This document shows positions 11,927-24,660 of a stretch of DNA of 64,000 nt, piece after piece (position 1 is the stretch's first letter; each line of letters starts with the position of its first letter). The stretch covers positions 53,474,067-53,538,066 of the forward strand of contig CM018698.1 of assembly GCA_009363875.1 (NCBI GenBank), read 5' to 3'. The position numbers and the translations under genes are program-made. The notes under the pieces are model-generated. The model was not told where the DNA came from and searched no databases. It worked only from the letters and a program-made list of their open reading frames with translations. This DNA comes from Mikania micrantha. Lineage: Eukaryota > Streptophyta > Magnoliopsida > Asterales > Asteraceae.

Positions 11927-14900
11927 TTACATTGTCAAGCTGTCGGGTTCTTGAACAATCTTTGCAAAGGTTTTAAGGAAGGCAGCCAAGTCTGCTCCAT
12001 ATACAATTCGGTGATCAGCAGTTACGTTTACCTGGAAATAGTTTGTACAACACAGGTTATTTTGTATGAAACACATGATCATCTGGTTGAACTTTGAACA
12101 GACCAAACGTTGTCTATCGTGTAATAAAATGCTTTGAATTTCGTAAATAAATTCTTTAAAAAGAAATGTGTATAAATCAATTTTTAATCACATTTAATGC
12201 TTTAAATATTTAAAAATGAATATAAAAGTGTTGCCTGGTTCACCCGAGCTGACTTGTTTTATCCATGCACAAAAGTTTGTTTCGCAACATCTAGGCTTAA
12301 TATTGATTGTTTTATTGGTTCTAAGAATCTAAGTTTAACGACTTTGAATAATTTATTGGCATTAAAGGCAAAAAGTTATCAAAATAACATAAATGAAAAA
12401 GCAGCACAAACTCCTAATTACATGTAGATACTGTGTTTTTCAAGGTCACATAGAGATGGTAATTTGACCTGTTTACTTATAAATGGGTCAATTTAGGTTA
12501 TGTGTTTATCTCTAACAGATCAAACATTTAAAAATCTAAAAAGGAAGCGAGTATAGAGTGTCCAAATTTATTTTATAAAACTATATATACACTTTTTGGG
12601 CATACGTGTCGTGAGCCAACCTGATCTGTACCAAAATTCCCCTTTATGATGGCCGGTCCACCCGATTTGCTACCTCTTACCTCTAACTCTTTCAGTTTTT
12701 TCTCTAACACGTACCTCATTATTTTTAAGAATTTTACTCAACTTAAGCTTCACTTCTATATTTAGGAATACACAATCATATGAACTAGGCTTTTAACAGC
12801 AATAGAGAATGAGTCGGGATGAAATTGAGCATGACGTAAAATGTTTTTATATAACATGAAATAAAAAACCTAAATGAATAACACATTAACACCATGAAAC
12901 GAACACCCCGAGTGATCCTGTTTAATTGGATTATAACACAAACAAAACTAGAAGCATCATTCTCCAACACTAAGGATATATTTCCATCAAATTCAGGATT
13001 TAATATTTCTTTAATTCCTAAATATTTGAGCTCTTCATGATTGCTAAATCTAAAATCATAAGACTAATAGCATCTGAATTCAATACAAAAAGGTATAAGT
13101 GCATCACCAAAAACAGTTTCTTCTTCCATTCAATCAAAGATAACAAAGTCAAATAAGGTCTACAATCTGGCAAGAATTTGACTAGGCAAACAGGGATAAA
13201 GTGGGCTGATGATCCATTTATGCTGATCAGAGTATCTGTGTTACTTTCTAGTCTCTTCATAGCTGACTAGCTAATAGGTATTTATTTTTGAAACCAATTT
13301 ATTACTAGGAACTAATGATTGAAAACAATAATATGAGGTTCTCTATAAAGTGTTGCAAATAAACTTGTTCTCCATCTAAATACCATTTTGTGAAAAGGTG
13401 AAATTGGTTCTAATATCTAAGCATGCTAATGTAGATTACAAAGATTAAGAAAGCCTATGATCACACCTTGAAATACATATCAGTTGTAATTCTATTTGAT
13501 CTTTTTTTTCCTATTAGAGGTCATTGCAATAGAGGTTCGTACAGGATATATACATCGCTTAAGTTTAACAAACTTACCAGCATTTGACTTTTCACACTGA
13601 AGTATCCATCTTTATCTGCAACAGGAGTAGGCTTTGAAGCTCCAACAGCCATAATAGCCCCCTACAACAGATAAACATTTCAGTGAGACCTTATCTAACG
13701 TGCATACATAAAGATCCAACAAAATCAAGCTATATGTTACACATGCCTGCCCAGGGGGAAGAATAGCATCAAAACGGTCCACACCAAACATGCCCAAGTT
13801 GGAAAGAGTAAAAGTCCCTGCAACCAGAATCACATAAGTTAATACATTTTGCCCACGAGTTTTGGTAAAACAAGATCTGAAGTACCATTTTGATGACTTG
13901 AAACTTACCTGAGTTGTACTCATGGGGTTGAAGTTGCTTGGATCGTGCTTTCTCCACAAGCTCCTTCCATTTCTCAGAGAGAAGATAAAGATCCAACTAC
14001 AACAGAACACAACGAAAAATAAAAAATAAAATAAAACTAAAGAAAACCAAAAAACGGTATCACATTTTTCTCTGATGGAAATTTCAGAGTCCCGATGTAC
14101 AAGCTTGCTAAAATATTGGTATCAAGAAATAAAAATCAATCAAATTATCACAAACCTTGTCAGCATCTTGGAGAACAGGGGTGATCAAACCTCCATTGAT
14201 AGCCACAGCCACAGCAATATTGATGCTGCTGTTATAAGTAAAACTCTTTCCATCTTTGCAGCTTGCATTCACCACAGGGTGCTGAACAAGGGCCATTGCA
14301 GCTGCCTTAGCTAGCAAAGCGGTCATAGTAACACCCTTAGACTTAACCTAAGGATCAACCACCAACCCACATTCATCAAAGACATAATCCAATCAAACTT
14401 CAGGTTATATATCAAGCAAGTGCATAAATCATGATCAAATAACATGAAGAAATAGGCAAGTCCCAAATTTTGACCTTTGCGTATAGAGCATCAAGAGCAT
14501 CAGTCATAATTGGATAACCAACACGAAATGTCGGCACAGACAAGCTCTCGATCATGTTCTTTGACACTGCAGCTTGCATGGTGGTGAATGGAACAATGGT
14601 TGCCCCTGGTATTTCAGCAAATGTAGGTGCTGATTTAGCCAGAGCAGCAGCAGCAGCAGTAGCAGTTGCCGGAGCAGCAGTTGCCGGAGGAGGCGAGCTT
14701 TTAGCAGGTGTGATTCCTGCAGCAGCTTCAACATCCGCCGGAGTAATCCGACCAAACGGCCCAGTCCCAACCACCTTATTTATATCAACCTTATGCTGTT
14801 TCGCCAATTTCTTCGCATACGGCGTCGAAACAATCTTCCTCGGTCCGTCCGCTACAGCAGGTGCCGCCGCCGGTGCTGGAGCAGCAGCAACCGGAGCCGA

Positions 14901-15380
14901 TGGTGAAGGCGAAGGTGGAGGCGGAGCGTTCAAAGCAGTCGTAGCCGGAGAAGAACCACCAGAACTAGCGGCTTTAGCCTTAGCCTCTTCAATCTCCGCT
15001 TCCGTCTCAGCTAACAACCCAATCGGAGCACCAACGGGAGCCGATTCACCCTCGGGAACAACAATCGCAGCCAGAATTCCATCGTAGAACGTTTCCACAT
15101 CCATATCCGCCTTATCAGATTCCACAACAACAACAGATTCTCCTTTTGAGAGCACATCTCCTTCGGACTTGATCCACGATACGATCTTGCCCTCGGTCAT
15201 GGTGGAGCTGAGCGCCGGCATAAAGATCTCTCTAATTTTAGCATGAACAGTAGAATTCCTTTTCCGGCGAGTGAATGTAACGGCTGGGGAAGAGGTAAAG
15301 CGGCATTGCGGATTGCTGGCGGAGATCGATGAGGAGAATGAGAGTGCTGGTGGAACCCTAGATTGAAGAAGAGAAGACAT
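11927..15380 (-). CDS. LTA2: Plastid pyruvate dehydrogenase E2 (dihydrolipoamide acetyltransferase), six exons
   Basis: Exons on the minus strand, read from splice sites: 15380-14475, 14347-14156, 13996-13909, 13817-13747, 13661-13578, 12031-11927 (stop TAA). The joins keep frame and give 481 residues, close to the roughly 480 I recall for this subunit. Residues 1 to about 47 are Ser/Arg-rich and fit a chloroplast transit peptide. A lipoyl domain follows (about 49-125, lipoyl Lys90 in ESDKADMDVE), then an Ala/Pro linker, the peripheral subunit-binding domain (about 183-220), a second linker, and the acyltransferase domain (about 260-481) ending with His454 in TADHRIVYGAD. It transfers acetyl groups from E1 to CoA in the stroma, feeding fatty acid synthesis. 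Introns are GT-AG except exon 4 to 5, which reads CAG|GC...TAG. Intron 5 is long (1546 bp). I chose the LTA2 paralogue over the second plastid E2 from the C-terminal sequence. It looks intact. Confidence 0.93.
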
Positions 15381-15550
15381 TGAAGATGTAAATTAGGGTT
15401 GAGTAGCAGAGAGTGAATTTGGGGGAGAATTGCAGGGAGATAGAGAGATATAGGGATGCAGAGAGAGTGAGGCGGAGAAGACGAGGGAGTTGCAGTGTAA
15501 ACATCGCCCAGACACATAGGCCATGTCATCGAGTGCGTTGGTCTAACCCA
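15381..15550 (-). promoter_or_regulatory. 5' UTR / core promoter region of the E2 gene
   Basis: On the minus strand the 150 nt before the ATG are rich in CT runs (CTCTCTCT, CTCCC), typical of plant leaders and Y patches. No clear TATA box. Only about 300 bp separate the ATG from the LTR at 15678. Confidence 0.5.
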
Positions 15551-15677
15551 TGACTAACCCATTCATTCGGGTGCACATCAAGACTCATGGTTCACACGTT
15601 TTGGCTTAGAAGGTTAAATCTTATTAAAATGGTCAGTCGTGTTACTTTTTACCTAAATGCTTTGTAAATTGAACGAG

Positions 15678-16355
15678 TGATAACGTATCCTAAACCGGGT
15701 CGGGTTTAAGTTGGGCTAAGTCGTGCCTTTTTATCCCAAGCATGAATCCTGACTGTAACAACATAGAAAATAGAGGGCTCGAGAGAGATATCTCCTAGGC
15801 ACTACGACGCTCAAGTTAGTAATCTACATGAGATAATAAGATGTATAACATATAGATACATAAATGAGTATATAAAGATAAGGAATGAAACTTATAAGAC
15901 TCTCTTGCGAAAGTATAGCATGCATGCATGATGCTTGATGAATAAAAATAGATGGGAGATCCCTCCTATGGAGAAGACCTTTAAGTCCTCTATTTATACT
16001 TAGCTTCATTACCCTGGCTAGATTGTCTACTTTCCGTTCCAAGCTATTAATCTTTCTTAAACCACCCTTGGCCTATGTATCTGCATTGTTACCATTTTCA
16101 TGCTACAAGTTGACTACTGTAGCTCTTTTGATTTCCCATGCTCTGCCACAGTCTTAGACATAATGCTTCTTTTAATAGGTGCTCATCCTCCTGTCAGTAT
16201 ATTCCTTCCTTTTCACGCATCCTGGATGAGCTAAGCACAACCATGATAGGATAGCTTCCTTACTGTCCTTAGCACGGCTAAACAGTCCTTGGCTTTTTGA
16301 CTTTGCTAGCCTTGTTGTCCATGTCGCTGAAACGGGGTTGGGCTTACCTCTGTCA
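15678..16355 (-). repeat. 3' LTR of the LARD element
   Basis: 678 bp, minus-strand start TGACAGAGG and end ACGTTATCA. It aligns along most of its length with 35985-36705; differences include the lack of the TA tract present in the other copy. TATAAATA lies at 15991-15998. Confidence 0.8.
15991..15998 (-). promoter_or_regulatory. TATA box in the LARD 3' LTR, pointing at the E2 gene
   Basis: GTATAAATAGAGG on the minus strand, conserved at 36329-36336 in the other LTR. Transcription from here would run out of the LTR towards the E2 ATG about 610 bp away. Confidence 0.55.
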
Positions 16356-16900
16356 TCTGCCCCCAGTCTAGTGTGATGTAGTTTTAACTACATTATACTA
16401 GACTCAGCTCATACTTTTCTTGGCCTTAGTGATTTTGTCCTTTGTTTTGCGAGATCTCAACTATGAAAATATTAACTTCAACGTTGCAAGATTTGGTTTC
16501 TTGAATATAAACTTTCGGAAACATGATGAGTATACCATAATTGACTCCCGCATTATTGATTCTATCTTCTTTTATTCTTTACCAAAGTGGTAACTTGATC
16601 CTTGGCTATAAGGATACACATGTCTTTGAGCATTATTCTTGTTGTGCTCAAACAAGCTTTAAGGTAAGGTCAGGTTGCCTAAGTGAGGCCAGACATGGCT
16701 ACTTGTTGAGCCAATGTTTTCTGAGCAAAACCAGGCATGGTGATTGATGAGACAATGCTCATTGAGTGAAACCAAGCAAGGTCGCTTAGCTAGATAAAAA
16801 GTGTCTTTGTTGGAACTATGTAAACCAGCCTGAGTAAGAACGTGCAAGGCAGCCTAGCTGGGGCAAGGCTTCCTTGGTAAAGGAAATTAAGGTGTCCTGC
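16356..16900 (-). mobile_element. LARD interior, 3' part, with polypurine tract
   Basis: Begins (minus-strand 3' end) with the polypurine tract at about 16356-16368. It overlaps a 40-nt inverted repeat at 16365-16404 (arms AGTCTAGTGTGATGTAGTT and its near complement, two G-T-type mismatches). The rest is non-coding with words such as gccaagc/caggc. Confidence 0.6.
16365..16404. repeat. Near-perfect inverted repeat (19-bp arms, 2-nt loop)
   Basis: Left arm AGTCTAGTGTGATGTAGTT, loop TT, right arm its reverse complement except for two positions. It lies next to the polypurine tract of the LARD element. Confidence 0.85.
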
Positions 16901-17524
16901 TGTGACATCCGGTATTTTTAAGAACGATAATCTGTAATGGTTAGTGTACTAAACTTGATTTATTTAATGCGTTAATAATTTATTATTTATTATTAAATTA
17001 ATGTTGATTAAAAAGTCTAGCACAGAGCGATGTTTAAATGCATGGATTTGCATTTGGTGAATTTTGAGTTTTCTGTACCGTTCGATGGTGTTTTAACGAG
17101 CGTTGGTGACGACTCGATTAAGGAATTTAGTAGATATGCTTGGTTTAGCATAAAATGATAAATCATAGATGGATAAATTAAGTTAACGATGAAAACCGTG
17201 AATTTTGGCGTTAACTGTTAATTTTACTTATTACCGACTTTATCTGCGGTTTAGCCGGGAAAAATGGAATTAATTATTCAAATAATAATTAAGGATGTTA
17301 TTTAGACTAGAAAGTGATCATTTTAGTACGATTAAATATTCTATTAATTTTAGTATAAAAATCGAATTTTTATTAAATTACCGGTAAAAGATTTATACAC
17401 CGTAAGACTCAGATTATACCTGTTTTTACCTATTTTGTACTATGGAAAATTCTTGTGAGGACAAGTGTAATCCACATGTCAAAAGAGTATCTAGTCTTGG
17501 ACTTTTAATATCTCCCATATCACC

Positions 17525-17610
17525 TACAATATTTTGTACAACCTCCCAAGCCATCTCTTTCTCTCTCTCATCTCTCTCTCAACGTATTCTCCCTCTCTCT
17601 CTCTATACTC
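17525..17610 (+). promoter_or_regulatory. CT-rich leader tract
   Basis: Dense TCTCTCTC runs in the place where the other LTRs have their CT-rich leader after the TATA box. No clear TATA box found upstream here. Confidence 0.35.
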
Positions 17611-17814
17611 CTCCATTTTTGATACATTCAAGCTTCATCTCCATCATATTTTAAAGTTTTTGATGATTCTTGAAGCTTTATAGAAGTTTTGATCAAATAA
17701 ACCAACCATTGAAGTCATTTTAAAGGTAAAAATCTCTTCATTATTAAGTGGGTTTTTATTCTAGTTGTTCACCCAAACATAAAAGCTTGATTCAAATGGG
17801 TTTTAAAGATGAAA

Positions 17815-18122
17815 ATGAAAATGTGTGTAAAAGTGTGTGTGTGTAACGTGTGTGTGTATGAATGTGTGTGTGGGTCATAAAAACATACATACATATGTGT
17901 ATGTGTGTGACGTGAATGTATATACACACACAAGGATGTGTGTGTGTAGCAATGTATGTACATATGGGTGTATATGAATATACATGCATACATACATGGA
18001 TGAGTTTGATGGTGATTTCAATCACATGCATGTACATATACATGCATATATATATGTATGTAGATGTGAAATAAGTCACATGCATGAACATATATGTATA
18101 TGTATGTGTTCATATATATGTA
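17815..18122 (+). repeat. TG / TATG microsatellite-rich tract
   Basis: Alternating (tg)n, (atgt)n and (catg) runs. It continues at 18786-19125 beyond the Helitron, so it was one tract before that insertion. The minus-strand ORFs at 17769-18091 are repeat artefacts. Confidence 0.85.
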
Positions 18123-18124
18123 CA

Positions 18125-18783
18125 CTAGACTATTACCCCGTGTATTACACGGATTTAATATAAAATATTAAATATTTAGTAATAAAAAATTAAAAACTGT
18201 AAAAGAGTATTTTTAAGATAAAATGATTAATTTACATATTACTGAATACTTTAAGTAATAAAAAATAATTAAAACTTTAATACATATGCAAATTATATAT
18301 GATCTTTTTGATTTGTAACAACCATTATCTTTAAACTAACCAATAATAAAAATTTATTCTTTGTTTTGTTAAATACTAACTTTTATAAATCAATAACTTA
18401 AAAAATATAATTTATCAATTATTAAAATTTAAACAAATAAATTAAAAAATAGCGTTAAACATTAGGACAAAAAATGTAATTTTTTTCTATTTTGTTACTT
18501 TACTTTTTAAATAAATTAAAAAAAAACGACATTGGTTTTTTCTTATTAAAAAAATTAATATTAAAAATTTCATATCTTATAAACTCTTTTTAAATGTTTT
18601 TCTAATAAAAAGATAAATAATATTATTAGTTATTAATATTATAATTATTTAATTAGAAAGAGAATTTAATTATTTAACAGGAGAGAATTAAATGAATTTG
18701 ATAAGAAAAATTGACATGTGTCATTAGTGTTCTAATATTATGACAAGTGGCAAACTTTATTTTTCTTTATTAGTATAGTAAGA
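18125..18783 (-). mobile_element. Non-autonomous Helitron inside the solo LTR
   Basis: On the minus strand it starts TCTTACTATACTAATAAAG and ends with hairpin CCGTGTAATACACGG, a short spacer and CTAG, followed by host T. Host A precedes the start, giving the A^T insertion pattern. 659 bp, AT-rich, no ORF, so it would depend on a Rep/helicase element elsewhere. Confidence 0.8.
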
Positions 18784-18785
18784 TA

Positions 18786-19125
18786 ACATATGTATGTATA
18801 GGTGAGATGGTTACATGCATGAACACATATGTATGTATAAGTGGGTTTTATTGACATGCATGTATATATATGTATGTAATCGTGTGTGTGTGTATGTACG
18901 TATATGAAAGAATAATGATTTTACATACATGGATGGATGTATACATGATTTGATTGTACATGCATGTGTATGTATACATAAAAATGTATGTATAGGTATG
19001 TATGTATGATTATTTCAAGTGTACATATGCATGAGGATAATGTATATATACATAAGTATATATATGATAGAAAACATGACATGCATGATGGTTGTATATG
19101 TATGCATGCATGGGTATGTATGTAA
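18786..19125 (+). repeat. TATG / CATG microsatellite-rich tract (right part)
   Basis: Continuation of the tract at 17815-18122, with many ATGTATGT and CATGCATG words. Confidence 0.8.
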
Positions 19126-20105
19126 CTTTTTATGTAATTATTGAATTTGGAAAATAATAATAATAATTGCTATTTTATGAAATATATTAGATCTGATCTA
19201 AAAGTTGTAATATACTTAAAAATATAAATATTTTTGTGGTAAATGAATAAAGAATGTTTATATAACTTAGCCATAATTTTTATTACTTTAAAATGGATGT
19301 TTTGATAAGATAAAAACTATAAAATAGAGTTTTCTATAAATATAATTTAGAACAGGTTATGTAACTATAAAAAAAATTTTATAACATATTTAAAGTATAA
19401 AATCAAGTGGTTTTAGAATTGTAATGACATAACGGTTATTGAGGACCGAAAATACGCGTTTTCGACAATTTTTAACATATAAAAAGAATCATTTTATGAA
19501 TCTGATTTTGATCAGAAAATTTATAAGTTTTTATGATAAAAATATGTAAATTTTAATATATAAGTGTTGTAAGAAAAGTATAAAATGAAATACTTGAAAA
19601 CTATGTCTAAAAATGGCGTAAAAACGTCATTATAACGCAAAAATTCGACATAAATTTGTGTCTGATTTTAAACAGAAAATTTTGAGTAAAAATAAGTATA
19701 AAATGCTTATTTTGAAGTATTAGAAGTCACTTAGGTCATAATGCATGTTGATGTGCTTGTATGTTGCATTGTCGGTCTTGCCAGTAAAATACGATAAAAT
19801 TGTCATTTTTGACAAGTTATTATAAATAATTAAGTTTGGAGTTAAAATAGATTTTTTAACAAAGATAACTTAATTATTTGGATATAATATGACTTAAAAA
19901 CATTAACTTATGATTTATAATAACTAAATTCGAGTCACAACGGGTCGTTTGTGTGAAATCTGGTTCCTTAGTGGAATGTGTTTAAGTCTAGTTAAGTTAG
20001 GTGAAAAACTTACATAGTAGACTTGTGTTTAGACATTTAATGTGTCCCTTGGGTTTTAGGGCGCTAGTGAGAACAGTCTGGTTATTGGGAAATCTCTGTT
20101 GCTAG

Positions 20106-20120
20106 CAGGAACGCATTGAG
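20106..20120 (+). other. Putative micro-exon in the 16901 LTR leader
   Basis: TTGCTAG ends at 20105 and GAG|GTGAGT opens at 20121, leaving 15 nt. An alternative acceptor, GGTTTTAG at 20059, would give 61 nt. Confidence 0.3.
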
Positions 20121-20912
20121 GTGAGTTTCACGGCCCCTTTTTAACTGTTTTGTTTTTATAAATCGGGGGAGAAACTGCCTATGTTTGGGAAAAGGATATT
20201 TGTAATATTTATGCTTGTGTGGTATGTGATGGTTGATAGCTCTTGAGTAAGTGCAGTTGGGCCTGGTTCTCGTGGATTGTTCCCGAGTTGTTTTGCGCAT
20301 GGATAATTTTTGTTCCCGCAGTCGTAATCATTAGTCTCGCGAGGGACCGCATGATATATTGGTAGATCTATCGGGCTTGACAACCCACTCCCCGGCCAAG
20401 TGTCATGGTCCTTGAGTAACGGGAGAATATATGTTGTAGGGAGTATGCTCCTTGGTTTCGGTTTGATTATGAGCTCATGGTGTCTATTGGTTCGTAGGAC
20501 CTAGCTAGTCTACAAGATGTTCACTAGCACAGCATTGAAATATTACCTTCTTTTCCATGATAATATGTTGAAATGTTTTATTATAAAACCTGTGAACTCA
20601 CCAACCCGTTTGGTTGACACTTGTTTTTAAATTGGTATGTTTCTCAGGTAAGTAGCATGATGATGGGAAAGGAAAACCGGTTCTAGAAAGCGAGCGTACT
20701 TGGGATAATTATTATGGGACCGGTTATCGAAATGTTAAAATTGATGTTTTTATAATAAGATGTTGAACTTATGTTAACAATTATCGATGACTTTTATATA
20801 TAATTATCCATGCTTTTATTTAAATCCTTCGCTTAACTTATACTTGTTTTATTTACTGTTGACACCAAGACTCTGTTAAGTCTTCCGCTGTGAGTCGGGT
20901 TGTGACACCTGC

Positions 20913-23900
20913 TTGAGGAAATGCTTTATGAAAGTTACTTAAGTGAGTTAAGACAAGGTTTCCTAATGCATATGTATGTCTGCAAGCGCTACATACAATA
21001 TTAGCTTGAATACACAAATTTTTTTAATGGCTTCCTAAGTAGTCTTCTTAGGGATATAAAGCCAAATATAAATTTTATATGTACTTATCATCAATCATTT
21101 GATCAAGTACTATGCCTAAATTAGAAGGCATTTTAATGCTCATATTATGAGCAAGTTTATTATCGGCCCTAGTCTCGAAGGTGGAATATTGTAATACTGA
21201 ATGACTAATTTTTACATTAAGTAGGAAAACTTTCCTAGTTAATTTGAACACAGGCCTTATGATACTAGGCCTTGTGATACTAGGCAATGTTTTGTTTTCA
21301 CCCCTAGTAAAGATGAATTTAGGCTACCCCTGATGATACAGCATTATGTGAAGCTTTTGGCTTTTCACAGGTTGTCTATTATTTTAGGACTGGTTTGTCC
21401 TTAGCAATGCTTGGTTAAACAAAAAATGTTCATAATAGTTTACCAGAAGCCATTGTTTGATCTAGTGGACATATCTTGTTTTGAAAACCAAATGATAAGG
21501 AATTGATGTTTAAAGTAATAAGAAGAAAGTCGTTTAATGAAATCTCTGCTGGCATAGGGCTTTCTTGTCCTCAGAAGTAAAACTTCTTTGACATACCAGT
21601 AAATGAAATTTTCATGATATGCGACAAAGTAAGAGGGAAAATTTTCCTTAGCACTTTGTCAAATGAGCTCTTATGGTAAAATGCCATTTATTTAACAAGT
21701 TTTTGAAATGATGACCTTTTGTTACCACCTTTGATAAGATGTACTCTTAGCTAGAGATTTTTGCCAAGAATTTGTTTATGCTATAGTACGTCTAATTTGA
21801 ACAATTGCGCATGTTATTTTACATAAGTAGATCAAGGCCGTATCCCAAGGAGCAGTATTGTATCAGGTGCTTACCCTTTACATGGATAGGTCAATGTCAG
21901 ACCCATGGAGCTTCATTATGAGGTGCTCACCCTTTATATGAGAAAGACAAACATGTAATTCATTAAGAATCAATGTTTTGTATTGTCATGTTGATGTTTC
22001 TTTCATATCATGAAAATTTGTCAATGTAATTAGTTTGAACTTAGTGGTGCTATACCATGCTAATTCCTAGTTTAATACTACTGAGATAATGTTAATAGTG
22101 TTGAAACTTATCATGAGTTTTTACTGATGAACTTTTCTAGGTAAGGGAGATAGAACTAGAATTTCTTTTACTCAATGCTCATAAGTAGGATCATTGGTCC
22201 TTGCTTGAAGCTCAACCTTGGTTGAACTGTTGTGGCAAGGTAATTATTAAGATATGAACAATGGCTTATAATAAACAATTTCAAGGCGGATGCAAGTTAT
22301 GTATATCTTTTTTACATCCATGCAAGATGGAAAGGTCACAATTTCATGAGTTTGGGTATCCTTGCCTTGTTCTAGGCAAGGTGACTTGAGATTCTATTAT
22401 AAAAATGGCATTAGCTCTTTCAAACCTAGGTGTGATTCCCTGTTTCCAGGTAAGCGGTATTAGTATTTTACAACCAACCCGTCTCTTCTTATTCGCAAGA
22501 AAGAGGGTTCTCGACTTGCTTTTGTCGAAGTAAGTTGCTTTTTGTCGAGCAATGTAACCATGATATATATCTCAAAGTAAGGAGATTTTTCCATTTGTTC
22601 ACTCAGAACACCCTGTCAACGAGGGTATTCGCATTATCTTGTGGAATATGACCATCTTTATGGATAGATTTTGTTATTTGCAAGATGCCTTGTTTCTTAG
22701 CCAGGATGAAAATTCCAGTTACTACTCTTAACCAAGCTGAGTTGGTATGCTTAGTGAGGATTTGTTGATGAACCCTCCACGTCATGGGTAAATTTAGCCT
22801 AGCTAATTTGGTATGCTTAGCCAAGACTGGGATGTTATTAAGCCAACATGTGCACTTGTTATTCTTAATTAGTTTGGGAGTACTTTTGCCTTCCTTTCAT
22901 TAGTAGTTCAGCCTTGGTAAGCTTAGTATGGATAGTGAGGATTTACCTTACCTTTATGCAACATGTCTGTGATAGAGCCATGGGTAAATAGACAACTTGC
23001 TATTGACAAGAATAGGACCTAGATGTTAATGTAGACTCTTGTTGCATATGGTGACGCAACTTCTTTCAAGGAAATATGATCTTGCCTTCCATGAGGCAAG
23101 ATAACTTGAGTTCCTACAAAGTAAGATAACTGAAGCTTCTCCATATCAAGGATAAAATGTTATTTGTGTTCTTTGGTGAGTAAGTTGACTTTAGGTCTTC
23201 TAAGGAAATATGTCATTGTCTTGTGTCAGGTAGAGTGATTTCAGCTCTTTTAAGGAAATATAGCATTACATTGTTCAAGCAAGGCAACTTTACATTTTGT
23301 TACGCAATACAAATTGAGCTCCTTTAGAATAAGGAGGTCGTGCCTATTATCAGGCAAGGCGATTATGTCGCTTTATAGGTATGGTGACCTGAGTTTTTAC
23401 AAAGCACAATAACTTGATTCAATTCATGAAAAGGTGACCTTGCCATTAGGTAAGGTGAATTTGATATCATGCTAAGGAAGGTGACTTGATATATTTTAAA
23501 GTAAGGAGATATTGTCTTCTCAGGCAATATAACTGTAGCATTTTTCATGAAGGGTGGCCTGGCTTAGCCTCTTGAGCTCTTGTTAAACATGGTTACTTGT
23601 GCTTCAGCCAAGGCCTACCCGGGTGCTTGCTGAGTAGTGGTAAACGTTCTAGATAATGATATCATTGCTGAATGAAAACTACTCACATAAGCTAGGTCAA
23701 AGTAGAGGTTCTGGAAGGTGTTATCCTTGCTGAATGAAAAAAAACTATGCTAACCTTATTAGAAAAAGTATATGTACTCTAATATCCTTGAAAAATAATT
23801 GAATTTAAAAATGACAAACCAAAACCATGACAACACCTATGTTATATGTTGTTAGAAAAAGATATTGTATATTTTTATCCTTAATGAAAAGTGAAAGTAG

Positions 23901-24660
23901 ACAAGTCACAATCATCAGAATATATGTGCTATAATATGTCAGAAAAAGGTAGTGTATATCCATTTCCTTTGAAAGTGAAATGACAAGCTTTAAGTAGGAG
24001 GGTGATGTCAGAAAATGTAATGTAGCTAAATGCGTGTAAGAACTAGCTTTCTTTACTTTTTTTTAATCGAATATTGTTTTACCGTGCTTCTGAGAAGTAA
24101 AGCCCTAGTAAGGGTTAATGGCATCTTTGCTAAGTAGCTACGCATCAAATGAAAAGTCACAATAAAAATACTCTTGTTACACATTGTCAGAAAATTAAAT
24201 GCATGTTAATGCCTATGCTGAAATGAAAATTCATAACATTGGGAACATATGATGCACATTGTCAGTGAAGGTGAAAATCATATTAATAACCATGGTGAAT
24301 GTCTATTCATAGCCATGACAATACATGATAAGCCAAGCCCTGGTAAGCTAAGCCCCGGTAAAAATATCCTCCTTTTTTTTCGAATATTGAGATTTACAAT
24401 GGTCTTGGTAAGCCAAGCCCTAATAAAGATTCCTGATATCCTTGCTAAATAGTTGGGCTTTAAACTATAATAAAAATATTCTCATTGCATGTTGTCAGAA
24501 GATAAAATGCATGTCAATGTCCATATTGAAATGATAAGTCATTACATAGGAAACATGCATGATGTACATTTTCAGTAAAAGTAAAAGCATTAATAGTCTT
24601 ACTGAATGGCTATTCATAGCCATGACAGTACTTTTGTTGTCAGAAAAGTTTTTTGCATGT
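20913..24660 (-). mobile_element. LARD interior, middle part
   Basis: About 3.75 kb with no credible ORF. It is characterised by irregular repetition of words such as GCAAGGTGACTTGAG and AAGCCAAGCCC, and of CATTGTCAGAAAA (for example about 24197, 24258, 24494). Continuous with 16356-16900 and 35253-35984 after the later insertions are removed. Confidence 0.55.

Larger units (their letters stand above)
16901..20907 (+). mobile_element. Solo LTR of a different LTR family, TSD CCTGC
   Basis: TGTGACATCC...GGGTTGTGACA flanked by CCTGC at 16896-16900 and 20908-20912. 4007 bp including a 659-bp Helitron. No PBS or coding sequence. The 5' and middle sequence differs from the family at 87, but it keeps the same order of signals: donor-like AAG|GT at 17726, acceptor-like CTAG at 20105, donor GAG|GTGAGT at 20121, and acceptor TTTCTCAG|G at 20647. 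Confidence 0.88.

Noticed and set aside
13747..13817. Alternative GT donor at 13743-13742 for E2 exon 4
   Set aside because: Using it adds four bases and breaks the reading frame into the well-matched exon 5.
14554..15087. 177-codon plus-strand ORF with Ala/Gly-rich product
   Set aside because: Antisense shadow of E2 exon 1; its composition comes from the Ala/Pro linker codons of the real gene.
17769..18091. Minus-strand ORFs rich in His/Tyr/Thr
   Set aside because: Produced by the TG/TATG microsatellite.
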